DNA of 64,000 nucleotides, from contig NZ_LMSP01000012.1 in NCBI RefSeq assembly GCF_001429545.1, forward strand, positions 121,157-185,156, in the 5' to 3' direction. Numbering within the stretch: position 1 is the first letter of the stretch; every line of letters begins with the position of its first letter. The DNA is from Paenibacillus sp. Soil787 (GTDB lineage: Bacteria; Bacillota; Bacilli; Paenibacillales; NBRC-103111). Shown here in pieces: positions 17,252-24,998 of this stretch. The translations under genes were made by a program, and so were the position numbers. The notes beneath the pieces were generated by a model that saw only the letters and a list, made by a program, of their open reading frames with translations, was not told the DNA's origin and did no database searches.

Positions 17252-17281
17252 AGCAAGCTGCGGCAGCAGCTGCTTTTTTTT
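17252..17281 (+). terminator. Rho-independent terminator of the 126-aa gene
   Basis: AGCA-GCTGC pairs with GCAGC-TGCT around GGCA, followed by nine or more T residues. Confidence 0.8.
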
Positions 17282-17336
17282 CTAGGACGGACCAATTAAC
17301 ACACACAGCTAATGAAACCACTGGAAAATACATTTA

Positions 17337-17517
17337 ACGGACCTGGATGCCGTTAAATGCCTATTTGGAGCGATGATTCCGAACTTACGGACTTCAACGC
17401 CGTTATTCGGTTTCAATCTATCTTATTTTCATAATTTGAAGTAGATTAAGGGCTGCCGAGTCCGTTAGATTTTCAAATTCACTCTTTTTCGGGGATTAAC
17501 GTCACTCCAGTCCTTTA
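17337..17517. repeat. intergenic repeat with ACGGAC motifs at 50-nt spacing
   Basis: ACGGACCTGGATGCCGTTA starts at 17337 and the related ACGGACTTCAACGCCGTTA at 17387, exactly 50 nt apart. Inverted relatives TCCGTTAG at 17461 and TCCTTTAG at 17511 are again 50 nt apart. The geometry resembles the array at 6504-6730 though the motif differs. No coding potential is seen here. Confidence 0.5.
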
Positions 17518-17701
17518 GCCGGGAAAGATGAATCTGAAGTTGAATTCGCACCCATTCCTTACTTAACAGCTGTATGTCGATTGGTCAGTCGTCGTTTTTT
17601 TTCATGTTATTTTACTTTTAACTATATGACCTATGCAGTTGAAGTGAATTTCTGGAAATACCCTTGATCCATTGGAAATTATCCTGAAAATACGATATCT
17701 C

Positions 17702-17926
17702 ATGTCTGAACAAGTAATCTATTGGATTTTCTCCAATGATATTGATCGTATTTTAGCTTATATCCAATTAAATCCAGAGATACTACATAACTCATGTTAA
17801 CTATCGAAACATCTACAGCATTTCAACCCCGATCTTGACGTCGATGATGGACCAGAATCAGTCATAGATCTTCGTACACGACTAATTTATGATTATCGAG
17901 CACCCACTAAGAGTCAAATTTCATAA
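17702..17926 (+). pseudogene. unrecognised small reading frame interrupted by one stop
   Basis: From ATG 17702 the frame reads MSEQVIYWIFSNDIDRILAY, then 12 further residues, a TAA at 17798, and continues in the same frame as HFNPDLDVDDGPESVIDL...YDYRAPTKSQIS to a TAA at 17924. The sequence on both sides of the stop looks protein-like, so this may be a small gene with a nonsense mutation. No ribosome site is evident and I do not recognise a family. It lies in the 760-nt gap before the desR terminator. Confidence 0.3.
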
Positions 17927-17934
17927 TGTAAAAA

Positions 17935-17970
17935 ACCTCCATCTCCCACTTAATTAGTGGAATTGGAGGT
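17935..17970 (-). terminator. Rho-independent terminator of desKR
   Basis: AACCTCCA and CCCACT pair with AGTGG and TGGAGGTT around TAATT. On the minus strand a run of six T follows, about 75 nt past the desR stop. Confidence 0.8.
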
Positions 17971-18043
17971 TCATATGTATACTATTTGGGACGTTCTTAA
18001 TCGTGCGAACACTTTTGAGACAGCCCCTCTTTAGCTGTATGTG

Positions 18044-18643
18044 CTACTTGAACCAACCCTTTTCTTTAAAACGCATAATAGCCTCAATTCGATTACTTAC
18101 GTTGAGTTTATCAAGGATTACAGAAATGTAGTTACGGACGGTTCCCGTTGTTATATACATCTGATCGGCGATTTCCTTCGTATTTTTACCGTCGGCGATA
18201 AGGATCAGCACTTCCTTCTCCCGCTCGGTCAAAGGATTTTCTTCCCCGTATGCGTCATCTACTAACTCTGAGGCATAGATGCGGCGGCCAGCCATGATAC
18301 TGCGAATCGAAGTTGCGAGTTCCTCACTCGGGCTATCTTTCAACAAATAACCGTTGGCTCCTGCCTTCACAGCCCTTTCAAAATATCCGGAACGAGCAAA
18401 CGTAGTCAGTATCATCACCTTGCAGCCAAATCCCTTAAGTTCCTCAGCCGCGTCCAGTCCGCTCTTGACCGGCATTTCAATATCCATGATACAAATATCT
18501 GGCATATGAAGATGAACCAGTCTCACTGCATCCTCGCCATTGCTTGCTGTACCAACGACCTGCATATCCTCTTCCAAATCCAGCAAGGAAGCAAGTGCGC
18601 CAAGCAGCATTCGTTGGTCCTCGGCAATTACAATTCGAATCAT
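18044..18643 (-). CDS. desR: DesR-like response regulator of membrane fluidity
   Basis: A 199-residue NarL/FixJ-type regulator. The receiver has phosphoacceptor D54 (IMDIEMPVKSG) and Lys near 104 (YLLKDSP). The C-terminal LuxR-type helix-turn-helix contains LTEREKEVLILIADGKNTKE and TVRNYISVILDKL. The ATG at 18643 has a GGAGGCGGGG site and overlaps the desK stop by 4 nt. Phosphorylated DesR activates the desaturase gene when membranes become too ordered in the cold. The des-desK-desR order equals that of B. subtilis. Confidence 0.92.
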   Translation of the reverse strand: MIRIVIAEDQRMLLGALASLLDLEEDMQVVGTASNGEDAVRLVHLHMPDICIMDIEMPVKSGLDAAEELKGFGCKVMILTTFARSGYFERAVKAGANGYLLKDSPSEELATSIRSIMAGRRIYASELVDDAYGEENPLTEREKEVLILIADGKNTKEIADQMYITTGTVRNYISVILDKLNVSNRIEAIMRFKEKGWFK

Positions 18644-19776
18644 ATCCCCGCCTCCCTTTCCGGTGGTTTGAAGACATTCGGCACTTTGATTACGATCGTC
18701 GTTCCACGGTTTGATACAATTTCCATGCATCCATTGACAAACTCAAGCCGTTCTTTCATGCCGCGCAGTCCATTTCCAAGTAAAACAACAGATTCCTTAG
18801 CCATGCCGACACCATTGTCCCCTACTTTGATAACCAAATCAGTTTGTGATGGTTCAATGGAAATCGAACAGGTAGAAGCGCTGCTATGTTTTATAATATT
18901 AGTAATGGCTTCCTTTAAGCACATACTCACCACATTCTCGTTCATCAGGGAGGTGTTCGTTAACTGAGGATCCCCTTCCAAAATGAGGTCGATCTCAGCA
19001 GCCTTCAAAATCTGCTTAACGCGAAACATTTCATCCTCGAGTCTAGTACCCCGCATGGATGTAACCATTTCTCGAACTTCCTTCAATGCACTTCTAGCCG
19101 TCTGCCGAACATCATTGATTTCAATTTGTGCTTGAGATGGGTTTTTGCTAATTAATTTCCCTGCCAAATCACTCTTTAAGCCAATTAATGAGAGCTTCTG
19201 ACCAAGTGTATCGTGTAGGTCGCGGGCGATTCTTTGGCGTTCTTCCAGCTTAACCAGCTCAGAAATACGCTTATTTGCATCCTCTAGCTGTCCCTGCAGC
19301 TTATCACTCCTGTTTCGGTTGTACGTGGTAACTGGAAGGAGAATAACACCAATCACGTTAATAATGACGAACGGCAGCTGCGTAATATATACAGGGTTTT
19401 GGGATACAAATCCATAGTTGATCGTTACAATTGTGCTTAATAGATGAATGGTGTATAACGTAATAAATCCGGCTCGATTTTGAATATTGCCTATAAAAAA
19501 AGCTAAAAACAGCGAGAAATATACATAGCTAAACAGTAAGGTCATGGTAATTGAAATCAGAATTTGTACACTCGACCAGAAGTACATGAGCCAGCCTTTA
19601 GAGACAAAAGAAAGCACGTAGCAAATAAAGAATACAATAATCATGCTTGTGCCTAATACGATTTGGTAAGTGGCAGAAGAACGAAAAATGAAATAAAAAG
19701 GGAGAATATAAAAGACAACCCATACATATGGACTAAGACCTGTTTTTTTGTGAAAAATTTGATGCCATTTTTGCAT
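18640..19776 (-). CDS. desK: DesK-like thermosensor histidine kinase
   Basis: A 378-residue kinase with four to five membrane segments in residues 15-150, a coiled-coil linker (DKLQGQLEDANKRISELVKL), the HisKA_3 site RIARDLHDTLGQKL with the phospho-His near 188, and an HATPase domain (MNENVVSMCLKEAITNIIKH; GDNGVGM; GNGLRGMKERL). DesK senses bilayer thickness and order, switching between kinase and phosphatase. It sits between des and desR on one strand, overlapping desR by 4 nt. Confidence 0.92.
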   Translation of the reverse strand: MQKWHQIFHKKTGLSPYVWVVFYILPFYFIFRSSATYQIVLGTSMIIVFFICYVLSFVSKGWLMYFWSSVQILISITMTLLFSYVYFSLFLAFFIGNIQNRAGFITLYTIHLLSTIVTINYGFVSQNPVYITQLPFVIINVIGVILLPVTTYNRNRSDKLQGQLEDANKRISELVKLEERQRIARDLHDTLGQKLSLIGLKSDLAGKLISKNPSQAQIEINDVRQTARSALKEVREMVTSMRGTRLEDEMFRVKQILKAAEIDLILEGDPQLTNTSLMNENVVSMCLKEAITNIIKHSSASTCSISIEPSQTDLVIKVGDNGVGMAKESVVLLGNGLRGMKERLEFVNGCMEIVSNRGTTIVIKVPNVFKPPEREAGI

Positions 19777-19854
19777 GGTCCCTTAACCCTCTTTTTCTTC
19801 GCCATTGATTTCATTCTATTTTAACATAAACATGAATGGACAGGATTATTTTCC

Positions 19855-20910
19855 TTATATGACCGATCTACGGACTTTTATGTTGTTCCCCAAAGAATCT
19901 TGCTTATCAGGGTTAGAGAGCACCTGTTTTTTGTTTTTATAACCAACAAACTTTTTGTTCTGCTCGTCCCAAAGACGAAAACGTAATGATTGCAGACTCG
20001 TGCTAATTGTAATCGTCGTTGCTTTTTGCAGCGGAGGTGTTGCATTATGTGCCTTCTCTAAGTTATAATTTGGCACTTTCGGACTCAAATGATGCACATG
20101 ATGAAACCCAATATTTCCGGTTATCCATTGTAAAAGCTTGGGCAGCTTGTAATAAGAGCTTCCATCTACCGCGGCTTTCACATAACTCCACTCATCTTCG
20201 TTCTCAAAGTAGGAATCCTCAAACTGATGCTGTACATAGAACAGCCAAATCCCCAGCAAGCCGGCTACGAAAAGGAGCGGAGCTTGGATCATAACAAATG
20301 ATTGCCATCCAATTGCAAAGCACATAAATGAATATAAAACGATAATCGAAACATTAGTCAAGTAAGTACTGATTCTTTCCTTACGCTTCGCACCTTTTGT
20401 ATTAAATCGGTTCGTAACTAGGAATAAAAAGATGGGGCCAAGTCCAAACATAACCAAAGGATTCCGATATAATCGATAGGCAATTTTGCTTAATAATGGA
20501 GAAGCCGCGTATTCATCGACTGTAAGAACCCACATATCACCTGTGCCGCGTTTCTCAAGGTTACTGCTCGTTGCATGATGTATAGAATGACTGTTCTTCC
20601 ATTGTTGATAAGGAAAGAGTGTCAGAATACCCGTGATCGTACCGATGATATCGTTAGCTCGACGGCTTTTGAAGAACGATTGGTGACAACAATCATGGAA
20701 AATGATAAAAGTACGTATAACGAACCCGGAAGCAATGAACGTAATCGGCAACGTTATCCAATAAGATACGGAAAGGCTTAGATATGCAGCGTACCACAGC
20801 AGTAATAAGGGGCCTAAGGTGTTGAGCAGCTGTTTAACACTCGCCTTCGTATTCGATTTTTCATAAGGGGCAACCTGTTTTTTTAAATTGGATAGTGTTG
20901 ATTGAGTCAT
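19855..20910 (-). CDS. des: Des-like membrane acyl-lipid desaturase
   Basis: A 351-residue membrane di-iron desaturase. The three histidine boxes are HDCCH (near 73), HSIHH (near 110) and HVHH (near 268). Hydrophobic pairs flank residues about 30-70 and 165-225. It introduces a cis double bond into acyl chains of membrane lipids; delta-5 in B. subtilis, position here not provable. The ATG at 20910 has GAGGAGG 8 nt upstream. The promoter has a TATAAT and a weak -35, with a palindrome upstream, fitting activation by DesR. Confidence 0.92.
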   Translation of the reverse strand: MTQSTLSNLKKQVAPYEKSNTKASVKQLLNTLGPLLLLWYAAYLSLSVSYWITLPITFIASGFVIRTFIIFHDCCHQSFFKSRRANDIIGTITGILTLFPYQQWKNSHSIHHATSSNLEKRGTGDMWVLTVDEYAASPLLSKIAYRLYRNPLVMFGLGPIFLFLVTNRFNTKGAKRKERISTYLTNVSIIVLYSFMCFAIGWQSFVMIQAPLLFVAGLLGIWLFYVQHQFEDSYFENEDEWSYVKAAVDGSSYYKLPKLLQWITGNIGFHHVHHLSPKVPNYNLEKAHNATPPLQKATTITISTSLQSLRFRLWDEQNKKFVGYKNKKQVLSNPDKQDSLGNNIKVRRSVI

Positions 20911-20979
20911 TGGATAGTTCCTCCTCGGGTATGGTAAGCGGGTCATGTTGTCGAACGTAAGTCACAATTACCTATCTTC

Positions 20980-20985
20980 ATTATA
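20980..20985 (-). promoter_or_regulatory. des promoter -10 element
   Basis: TATAAT on the minus strand, 70 nt before the des start codon. The matching -35 region near 21003-21008 is poor, as expected for an activator-dependent promoter. Confidence 0.6.
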
Positions 20986-21031
20986 GAGATCGCTTTCATT
21001 CCGTTGTAGTCATAAACGTCAAGTAGCGGGT

Positions 21032-21045
21032 ATGACAAATGTCAT
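21032..21045 (-). promoter_or_regulatory. candidate DesR operator
   Basis: ATGACA and TGTCAT are perfect 6-bp arms around AA, centred about 58 nt upstream of the des -10 element. A further GTCAT lies near 21009. The position suits binding of phosphorylated DesR dimers upstream of the -35 region. Confidence 0.5.
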
Positions 21046-21053
21046 GTCCAAAC

Positions 21054-21104
21054 ATCAAAAAAAGTGCCGCTACTCCGTAAATTAGGAAATAGCAGCACTT
21101 TTCA
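21054..21104 (-). terminator. Rho-independent terminator of the MmyB-type regulator gene
   Basis: AAGTGC...GCT pairs with AGC...GCACTT around a long loop, followed on the minus strand by seven T residues. Confidence 0.75.
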
Positions 21105-21131
21105 CATCGATTTGATGAACTTAAGACATCC

Positions 21132-21205
21132 TTACTTTAGACGTTGACCCGCCGATAACTTCTCTAAGGCCTTCTCAATGCGGGCGCTCTTGTATCAGCT
21201 TTAGG
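21132..21205 (-). pseudogene. C-terminal remnant of a YdeI/OmpD-associated family gene
   Basis: Minus-strand reading gives PKADTRA, then after a one-base shift RIEKALEKLSAGQRLK and a TAA at 21132-21134. This matches the conserved C-terminus of YdeI-type proteins (TRxRRIEKAxEKLxxG). The remainder of the gene is absent; the MmyB-type regulator gene begins its 3' end at 21214. It is evidence of a deletion between these genes. Confidence 0.5.
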
Positions 21206-21213
21206 CACCCTTC

Positions 21214-22056
21214 CTAATCTTCTAATTTACTCATCAAAAGTCTGACTTTCGAATCGGTATCCGAACCAGGAGAAGGTGTATACACACTGCATCTCAGATC
21301 GGTACGTCCTTGTACTTGAAGCGTTGTCAAATCGAACAGCATCTTCCCCACTTTGGCATGCCTGAATTCAATGAAGACTTCAGGTGCAGAACTCACATCA
21401 CTTTGGTTCCAAAAAGTTCTAAAATCCTGACTCTGCTTACTCATCTGCTCAATAAATTCACTGTACCAGTTATCACCCACATATTGCCCATAATAAGATC
21501 GAAACATCGCTAAGAATCCCCTTACAAAATCATGCCAGTTGACAGCCAGAGCTTTCAATTCTTTCCGTGTAAAAAGCAGCCATATCATGTTTCTTTGCTC
21601 TTCAGGGATCATCGCAAAATCTAGGAATATAGCCGCGGCTGCTTGATTCCATCCAACAATATTGCAGCGGCGGTCCGAAATAATCGTGGGGCAATCGTGG
21701 AGCTCTGTCAGAATTCTGGTTAACGCTGGACTGACCGTAGGCATTTTATCTACAAATGTGGTCGGTGCCGGCTGCTCGAGAGCCAGCATGAAGAGATACT
21801 GGCGCTCATCCTCATTAAGCTGCAAAGCAAACGCGATACGGTCCAGTACTTGCACGGACATTTTGATATCTCTTCCCTGCTCTAACCAGGTATACCAGGT
21901 CGTGCTGACACCAGCAATTGTCGCCACTTCTTCTCTGCGTAAGCCAGGGGTTCGTCTGCGGCTCCCGCCAAGCACCCCAGCCTCATTGGGCTGAATTCTA
22001 GCACGATGAGTCGTTAAAAACTCGGACAGCGCCTGTAACCGTTCTTTTGTATCCAC
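21214..22056 (-). CDS. XRE-family regulator with MmyB-like ligand-binding domain
   Basis: A 280-residue regulator. The N-terminal helix-turn-helix includes RRRTPGLRREEVATIAGVS and WYTWLEQGRD, the hallmark of the MmyB/actinobacterial-style group. The C-terminal PAS-like domain (residues about 100-270) binds fatty acids in a known homologue. The open frame begins with an ATG at 22083 that has no ribosome site. The GTG at 22056 has GGAGG 7-8 nt upstream and is preferred. It is divergent from fabF, so a lipid-responsive role is plausible but unproven. Confidence 0.8.
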   Translation of the reverse strand: MDTKERLQALSEFLTTHRARIQPNEAGVLGGSRRRTPGLRREEVATIAGVSTTWYTWLEQGRDIKMSVQVLDRIAFALQLNEDERQYLFMLALEQPAPTTFVDKMPTVSPALTRILTELHDCPTIISDRRCNIVGWNQAAAAIFLDFAMIPEEQRNMIWLLFTRKELKALAVNWHDFVRGFLAMFRSYYGQYVGDNWYSEFIEQMSKQSQDFRTFWNQSDVSSAPEVFIEFRHAKVGKMLFDLTTLQVQGRTDLRCSVYTPSPGSDTDSKVRLLMSKLED

Positions 22057-22090
22057 GTCACAATCCTCCAAAGCATTTATCATAGAAGCT

Positions 22091-22096
22091 ATTATA
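22091..22096 (-). promoter_or_regulatory. -10 element of the MmyB-type regulator promoter
   Basis: TATAAT on the minus strand, 35 nt before the preferred GTG start. With that start the leader is short but complete, whereas it would lie too close to the ATG at 22083. This supports the GTG choice. Confidence 0.5.
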
Positions 22097-22174
22097 CCAG
22101 TATAAACCGTAACTTGTAATAGGATAAAGAGTGTGACATTCTAATGGAAAGCTAACGATTAGGAGGAATAACAA

Positions 22175-23410
22175 ATGAAACGTGTAGTTGTGACAGGTAT
22201 GGGCGTCATTACACCCATTGGGAATCAGGTGGATACGTTCTGGCGGAATCTTACGGATGGTAAATCAGGCATTACCCAAATAGATCATATGGATGTAACA
22301 GATTATAAAACCAATTTCGCTGGTGTGGTTCGGAATTTCGATGCAGAAGCAGCAGTTGGTCGGCGAGATGTACGCCGGATGGATCGTTACTGCCAATTCG
22401 CTGTTGCTGCGGCCAAGCAGGCGCTTGATGATGCAGCCTTAGTGATTGATTCAACGAATGAGGAACGTATCGGCGTCTATATTGGCTCTGGCATTGGCGG
22501 TATTCAAACGATTCTGGACAATTATCGGACGTTACTGACCCGCGGACCTAGCCGCGTGAGTCCGACCGTTGTCCCTATGATGATCGCCAATATGGCGGCG
22601 GCTCAGGTCAGTATCTTGTTCGGTGCCAAGGGCCCATCACTAGCTCCAGTGACCGCTTGCGCCACGGGAAATAACGCCATTGGCGAAGCTTTTAAGCTCA
22701 TCCAGCGCGGAGGCGCAGACGCTGTCATTGCCGGCGGCGCCGAAGCGACGGTCACTGACCTCGCGCTGGCTGGCTTCGGTAATGCGACGTCGCTGTCGAC
22801 GCGCTGTGACGCGCCGGAGCAGGCTAGCCGCCCGTTCGACGCGGAGCGGGACGGCTTCGTCGCCGCCGAAGGCGCCGGCGTGCTCGTGCTGGAGTCGCTC
22901 GAGCATGCCGAGCGGCGGGGGGCGCGGATCCATGCCGAGCTCGTCGGCTATGGATCCACCTCGGACGCCTACCACATCGTGGCGCCAGACCCTGAAGGCT
23001 CGGGGGCTTATCGAGCCATGCGCGAAGCGATATTCGACGCCGGGATCGACGCGGCTGAGATCGACACGATCAACGCGCACGCGACGAGCACGATCGCAGG
23101 CGATCTCTCGGAGACACTTGCCATCAAGCGGCTGCTTGGTCGCGGTGCTTATGACGTGCCGATCAGCGCAAACAAGTCCATGCTCGGCCATATGCTCGGC
23201 GCAGCTGGCGGTGTAGAAGCCGTCGCGCTGATCAAAACCTTACAGGACGGCCTCATCCCTCCGACCATTAATTTAGAAAACCCGGATCCACAGTGCGATC
23301 TCGATTACGTTCCACTCGTTGCAAGACGAGTTGAGCTTCGATATGGCTTGTCCAGCTCATTCGGATTTGGCGGGCATAACGCCGTCCTCATTTTCAAGAA
23401 ACATGAATGA
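22175..23410 (+). CDS. fabF: beta-ketoacyl-ACP synthase II (FabF/KASII)
   Basis: A 411-residue condensing enzyme that extends acyl-ACP with malonyl-ACP in fatty-acid synthesis. The Cys-His-His triad is C162 (TACATGNN), H302 (NAHATST) and H339 (SMLGHMLGAAGG). A GGAGG site precedes the ATG. It stands alone, not within a fab operon, and is divergent from the MmyB-type regulator, so it may be an accessory KASII. The middle third (about 22650-23220) is much richer in GC than the ends, suggesting a recombinant origin. Confidence 0.93.
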   Translation: MKRVVVTGMGVITPIGNQVDTFWRNLTDGKSGITQIDHMDVTDYKTNFAGVVRNFDAEAAVGRRDVRRMDRYCQFAVAAAKQALDDAALVIDSTNEERIGVYIGSGIGGIQTILDNYRTLLTRGPSRVSPTVVPMMIANMAAAQVSILFGAKGPSLAPVTACATGNNAIGEAFKLIQRGGADAVIAGGAEATVTDLALAGFGNATSLSTRCDAPEQASRPFDAERDGFVAAEGAGVLVLESLEHAERRGARIHAELVGYGSTSDAYHIVAPDPEGSGAYRAMREAIFDAGIDAAEIDTINAHATSTIAGDLSETLAIKRLLGRGAYDVPISANKSMLGHMLGAAGGVEAVALIKTLQDGLIPPTINLENPDPQCDLDYVPLVARRVELRYGLSSSFGFGGHNAVLIFKKHE

Positions 23411-23444
23411 ATAATCAATCCATTTCTTCTACTCTTTAAGTAAA

Positions 23445-23486
23445 TAAACCTAATCCCTTCAGCAATGCTGTATGGATTAGGTTTAT
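23445..23486. terminator. bidirectional terminator after fabF
   Basis: AAACCTAATCC pairs exactly with GGATTAGGTTT around a 17-nt loop, with A/T-rich flanks on both sides, between convergent fabF and the germination operon. Confidence 0.85.
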
Positions 23487-23507
23487 TCTATGAATGGTTC
23501 AGGAAGT

Positions 23508-23708
23508 CTAATGCCAGAACCATCTCTCATAAATATAGTAGCTGCAAAATGAAATGAAAGAGAGGGCTATACTGAGCCACCCTGTAATAAGGGCACCCTT
23601 TTTTTCTTTGATCATATCCGCCTTCACATAGATTCTAACATCGAAACATAAAATGAGGATTCCAGAAATTAGCAATAACAAAACCGTGTAATAGTTAAAG
23701 GTAATCAT
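23508..23708 (-). CDS. CLC_0170-like small membrane protein of the germination operon
   Basis: A 66-residue protein with two membrane segments (YYTVLLLLISGILILCFDV and ITGWLSIALSFISFCSYYI) joined by a basic loop. It is the last gene on the strand after gerA-gerB-gerC homologues, which matches small membrane proteins found in such operons. The ATG at 23708 has a GAAGGGG site. Its likely role is at the inner spore membrane with the germinant receptor. The family name is from memory, and the topology is seen directly. Confidence 0.65.
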   Translation of the reverse strand: MITFNYYTVLLLLISGILILCFDVRIYVKADMIKEKKGALITGWLSIALSFISFCSYYIYERWFWH

Positions 23709-23774
23709 AGTCGAACCCCTTCTCACCCGACCCGCGGTCGACAAACGCATTGCATGGAACCAAGCATTAACGAA

Positions 23775-24998
23775 TTATTTGGTTTTCGTGCCGATTCGTC
23801 GAATATTGATATGTAGACTTACCTCAACGCTCATTTCTTTATACATTTCTTCCCACTTCTTCTTCGTTTTAATTTCCTTATTCCAATACCAAGGATGGAA
23901 AGCACGCACATCTTCCCCGAAACCGAAGATGTCGCAACCCTCCTTTTGGGTCTGGTGAATTAATTTTTCGAAACCAATTTTCCCGTCCTTTTCTATGGCT
24001 TGTTCTAATTTTTTAATTGTTTCCTTCGTGATCGTCAAATTTTCATCCGATTTCTCTCGTAAATCTCCTTCTATTTGACTCACCACTTTGGCATGAATTT
24101 TACCGTTAATGATTTCTGTAGTGATTCTCGCTTTACGATGGGTAGATTGAAAGATGACAGAGGTTTCTGACCCTGGTATATGTGTGATAACGCTATACCC
24201 TCCAGGATTAATTTGCTTCATTGCCATAAAGTGACCGATTTGCAGAGGTGTCGTGATTCCCTCCATTTTATCGCCTTTAAAATAAGCCAATCCGGCGATT
24301 TCAATGTTAGATTCTTTCTTCAAATCCAGATAAGGGAGAGACCCTTCCTGTCCTTTAGCAGAACTAGCACTAAAGAAAACGCCTAGGAAATTATTGGGAA
24401 GTTTCCCCATTTCCTTGGCATGATCTAAGGTAGCCACTAGATATAAAGTGGGAACACGCTCCAATTGGGGCGTGGCTCTCATGATATCAGAAGCTTTCCC
24501 TTTGGACACAACCATCCAAACGGTTCTTCTTACCTGGGGCTGACGACGGAAGAAATCTTTCTCATTTTCAATCCCCTTCCTTGCCATCACTTCAGATACG
24601 ACGATGACACGCAAATGACCTAAGAATAAGCGATCCGCCAATTGCTGCTGCAGATTCATCAAAGAATCGTTGATGGTAGTCCCAACGCTGCTCAACACCC
24701 AGACTGGCTTCTGCCCTGACGGGCCCCCTCCGGTACCTCCGGTACCCAAAGGAATGCGCCCTGGAACGGCAATTTGTACGGTGATTCGTATTAATCCTTT
24801 TTTCGACTTTGGATCTTTAAGGATTTGCGTTGCATTGCTGCTTTCATTCGCTTCTTCCGGTTTGGCTTCATCGATGGCAATGGCTAAAACAACGGCTCGA
24901 TCTTCGATTTCTAAACGATCCCAGCATCCTGTTAGCATGGGTAAAAGCAATAGAATAACAAGATTCCGGCTAATCCATTTTCGCCACACCTTGATCAC
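23775..24998 (-). CDS. Ger(x)C family spore germination lipoprotein
   Basis: A 407-residue lipoprotein. The lipobox LTGC lies near residue 26, followed by WDRLEIED, the family hallmark. N-terminal and C-terminal GerAC domains follow; the C-terminus has KWEEMYKEMSVEVSLHINIRRIG. It is the C subunit of a GerA-type germinant receptor in the spore inner membrane, where lipidation is normally needed for function. The gene overlaps the end of the permease gene by 29 nt. The germinant cannot be inferred. Confidence 0.93.
   Translation of the reverse strand: MIKVWRKWISRNLVILLLLPMLTGCWDRLEIEDRAVVLAIAIDEAKPEEANESSNATQILKDPKSKKGLIRITVQIAVPGRIPLGTGGTGGGPSGQKPVWVLSSVGTTINDSLMNLQQQLADRLFLGHLRVIVVSEVMARKGIENEKDFFRRQPQVRRTVWMVVSKGKASDIMRATPQLERVPTLYLVATLDHAKEMGKLPNNFLGVFFSASSAKGQEGSLPYLDLKKESNIEIAGLAYFKGDKMEGITTPLQIGHFMAMKQINPGGYSVITHIPGSETSVIFQSTHRKARITTEIINGKIHAKVVSQIEGDLREKSDENLTITKETIKKLEQAIEKDGKIGFEKLIHQTQKEGCDIFGFGEDVRAFHPWYWNKEIKTKKKWEEMYKEMSVEVSLHINIRRIGTKTK

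Noticed and set aside
22640..23216. Long open frames of 178-183 codons on both strands inside fabF
   Set aside because: They arise from the GC-rich middle of fabF, have no ribosome site, and encode low-complexity Arg/Ser-rich sequence.
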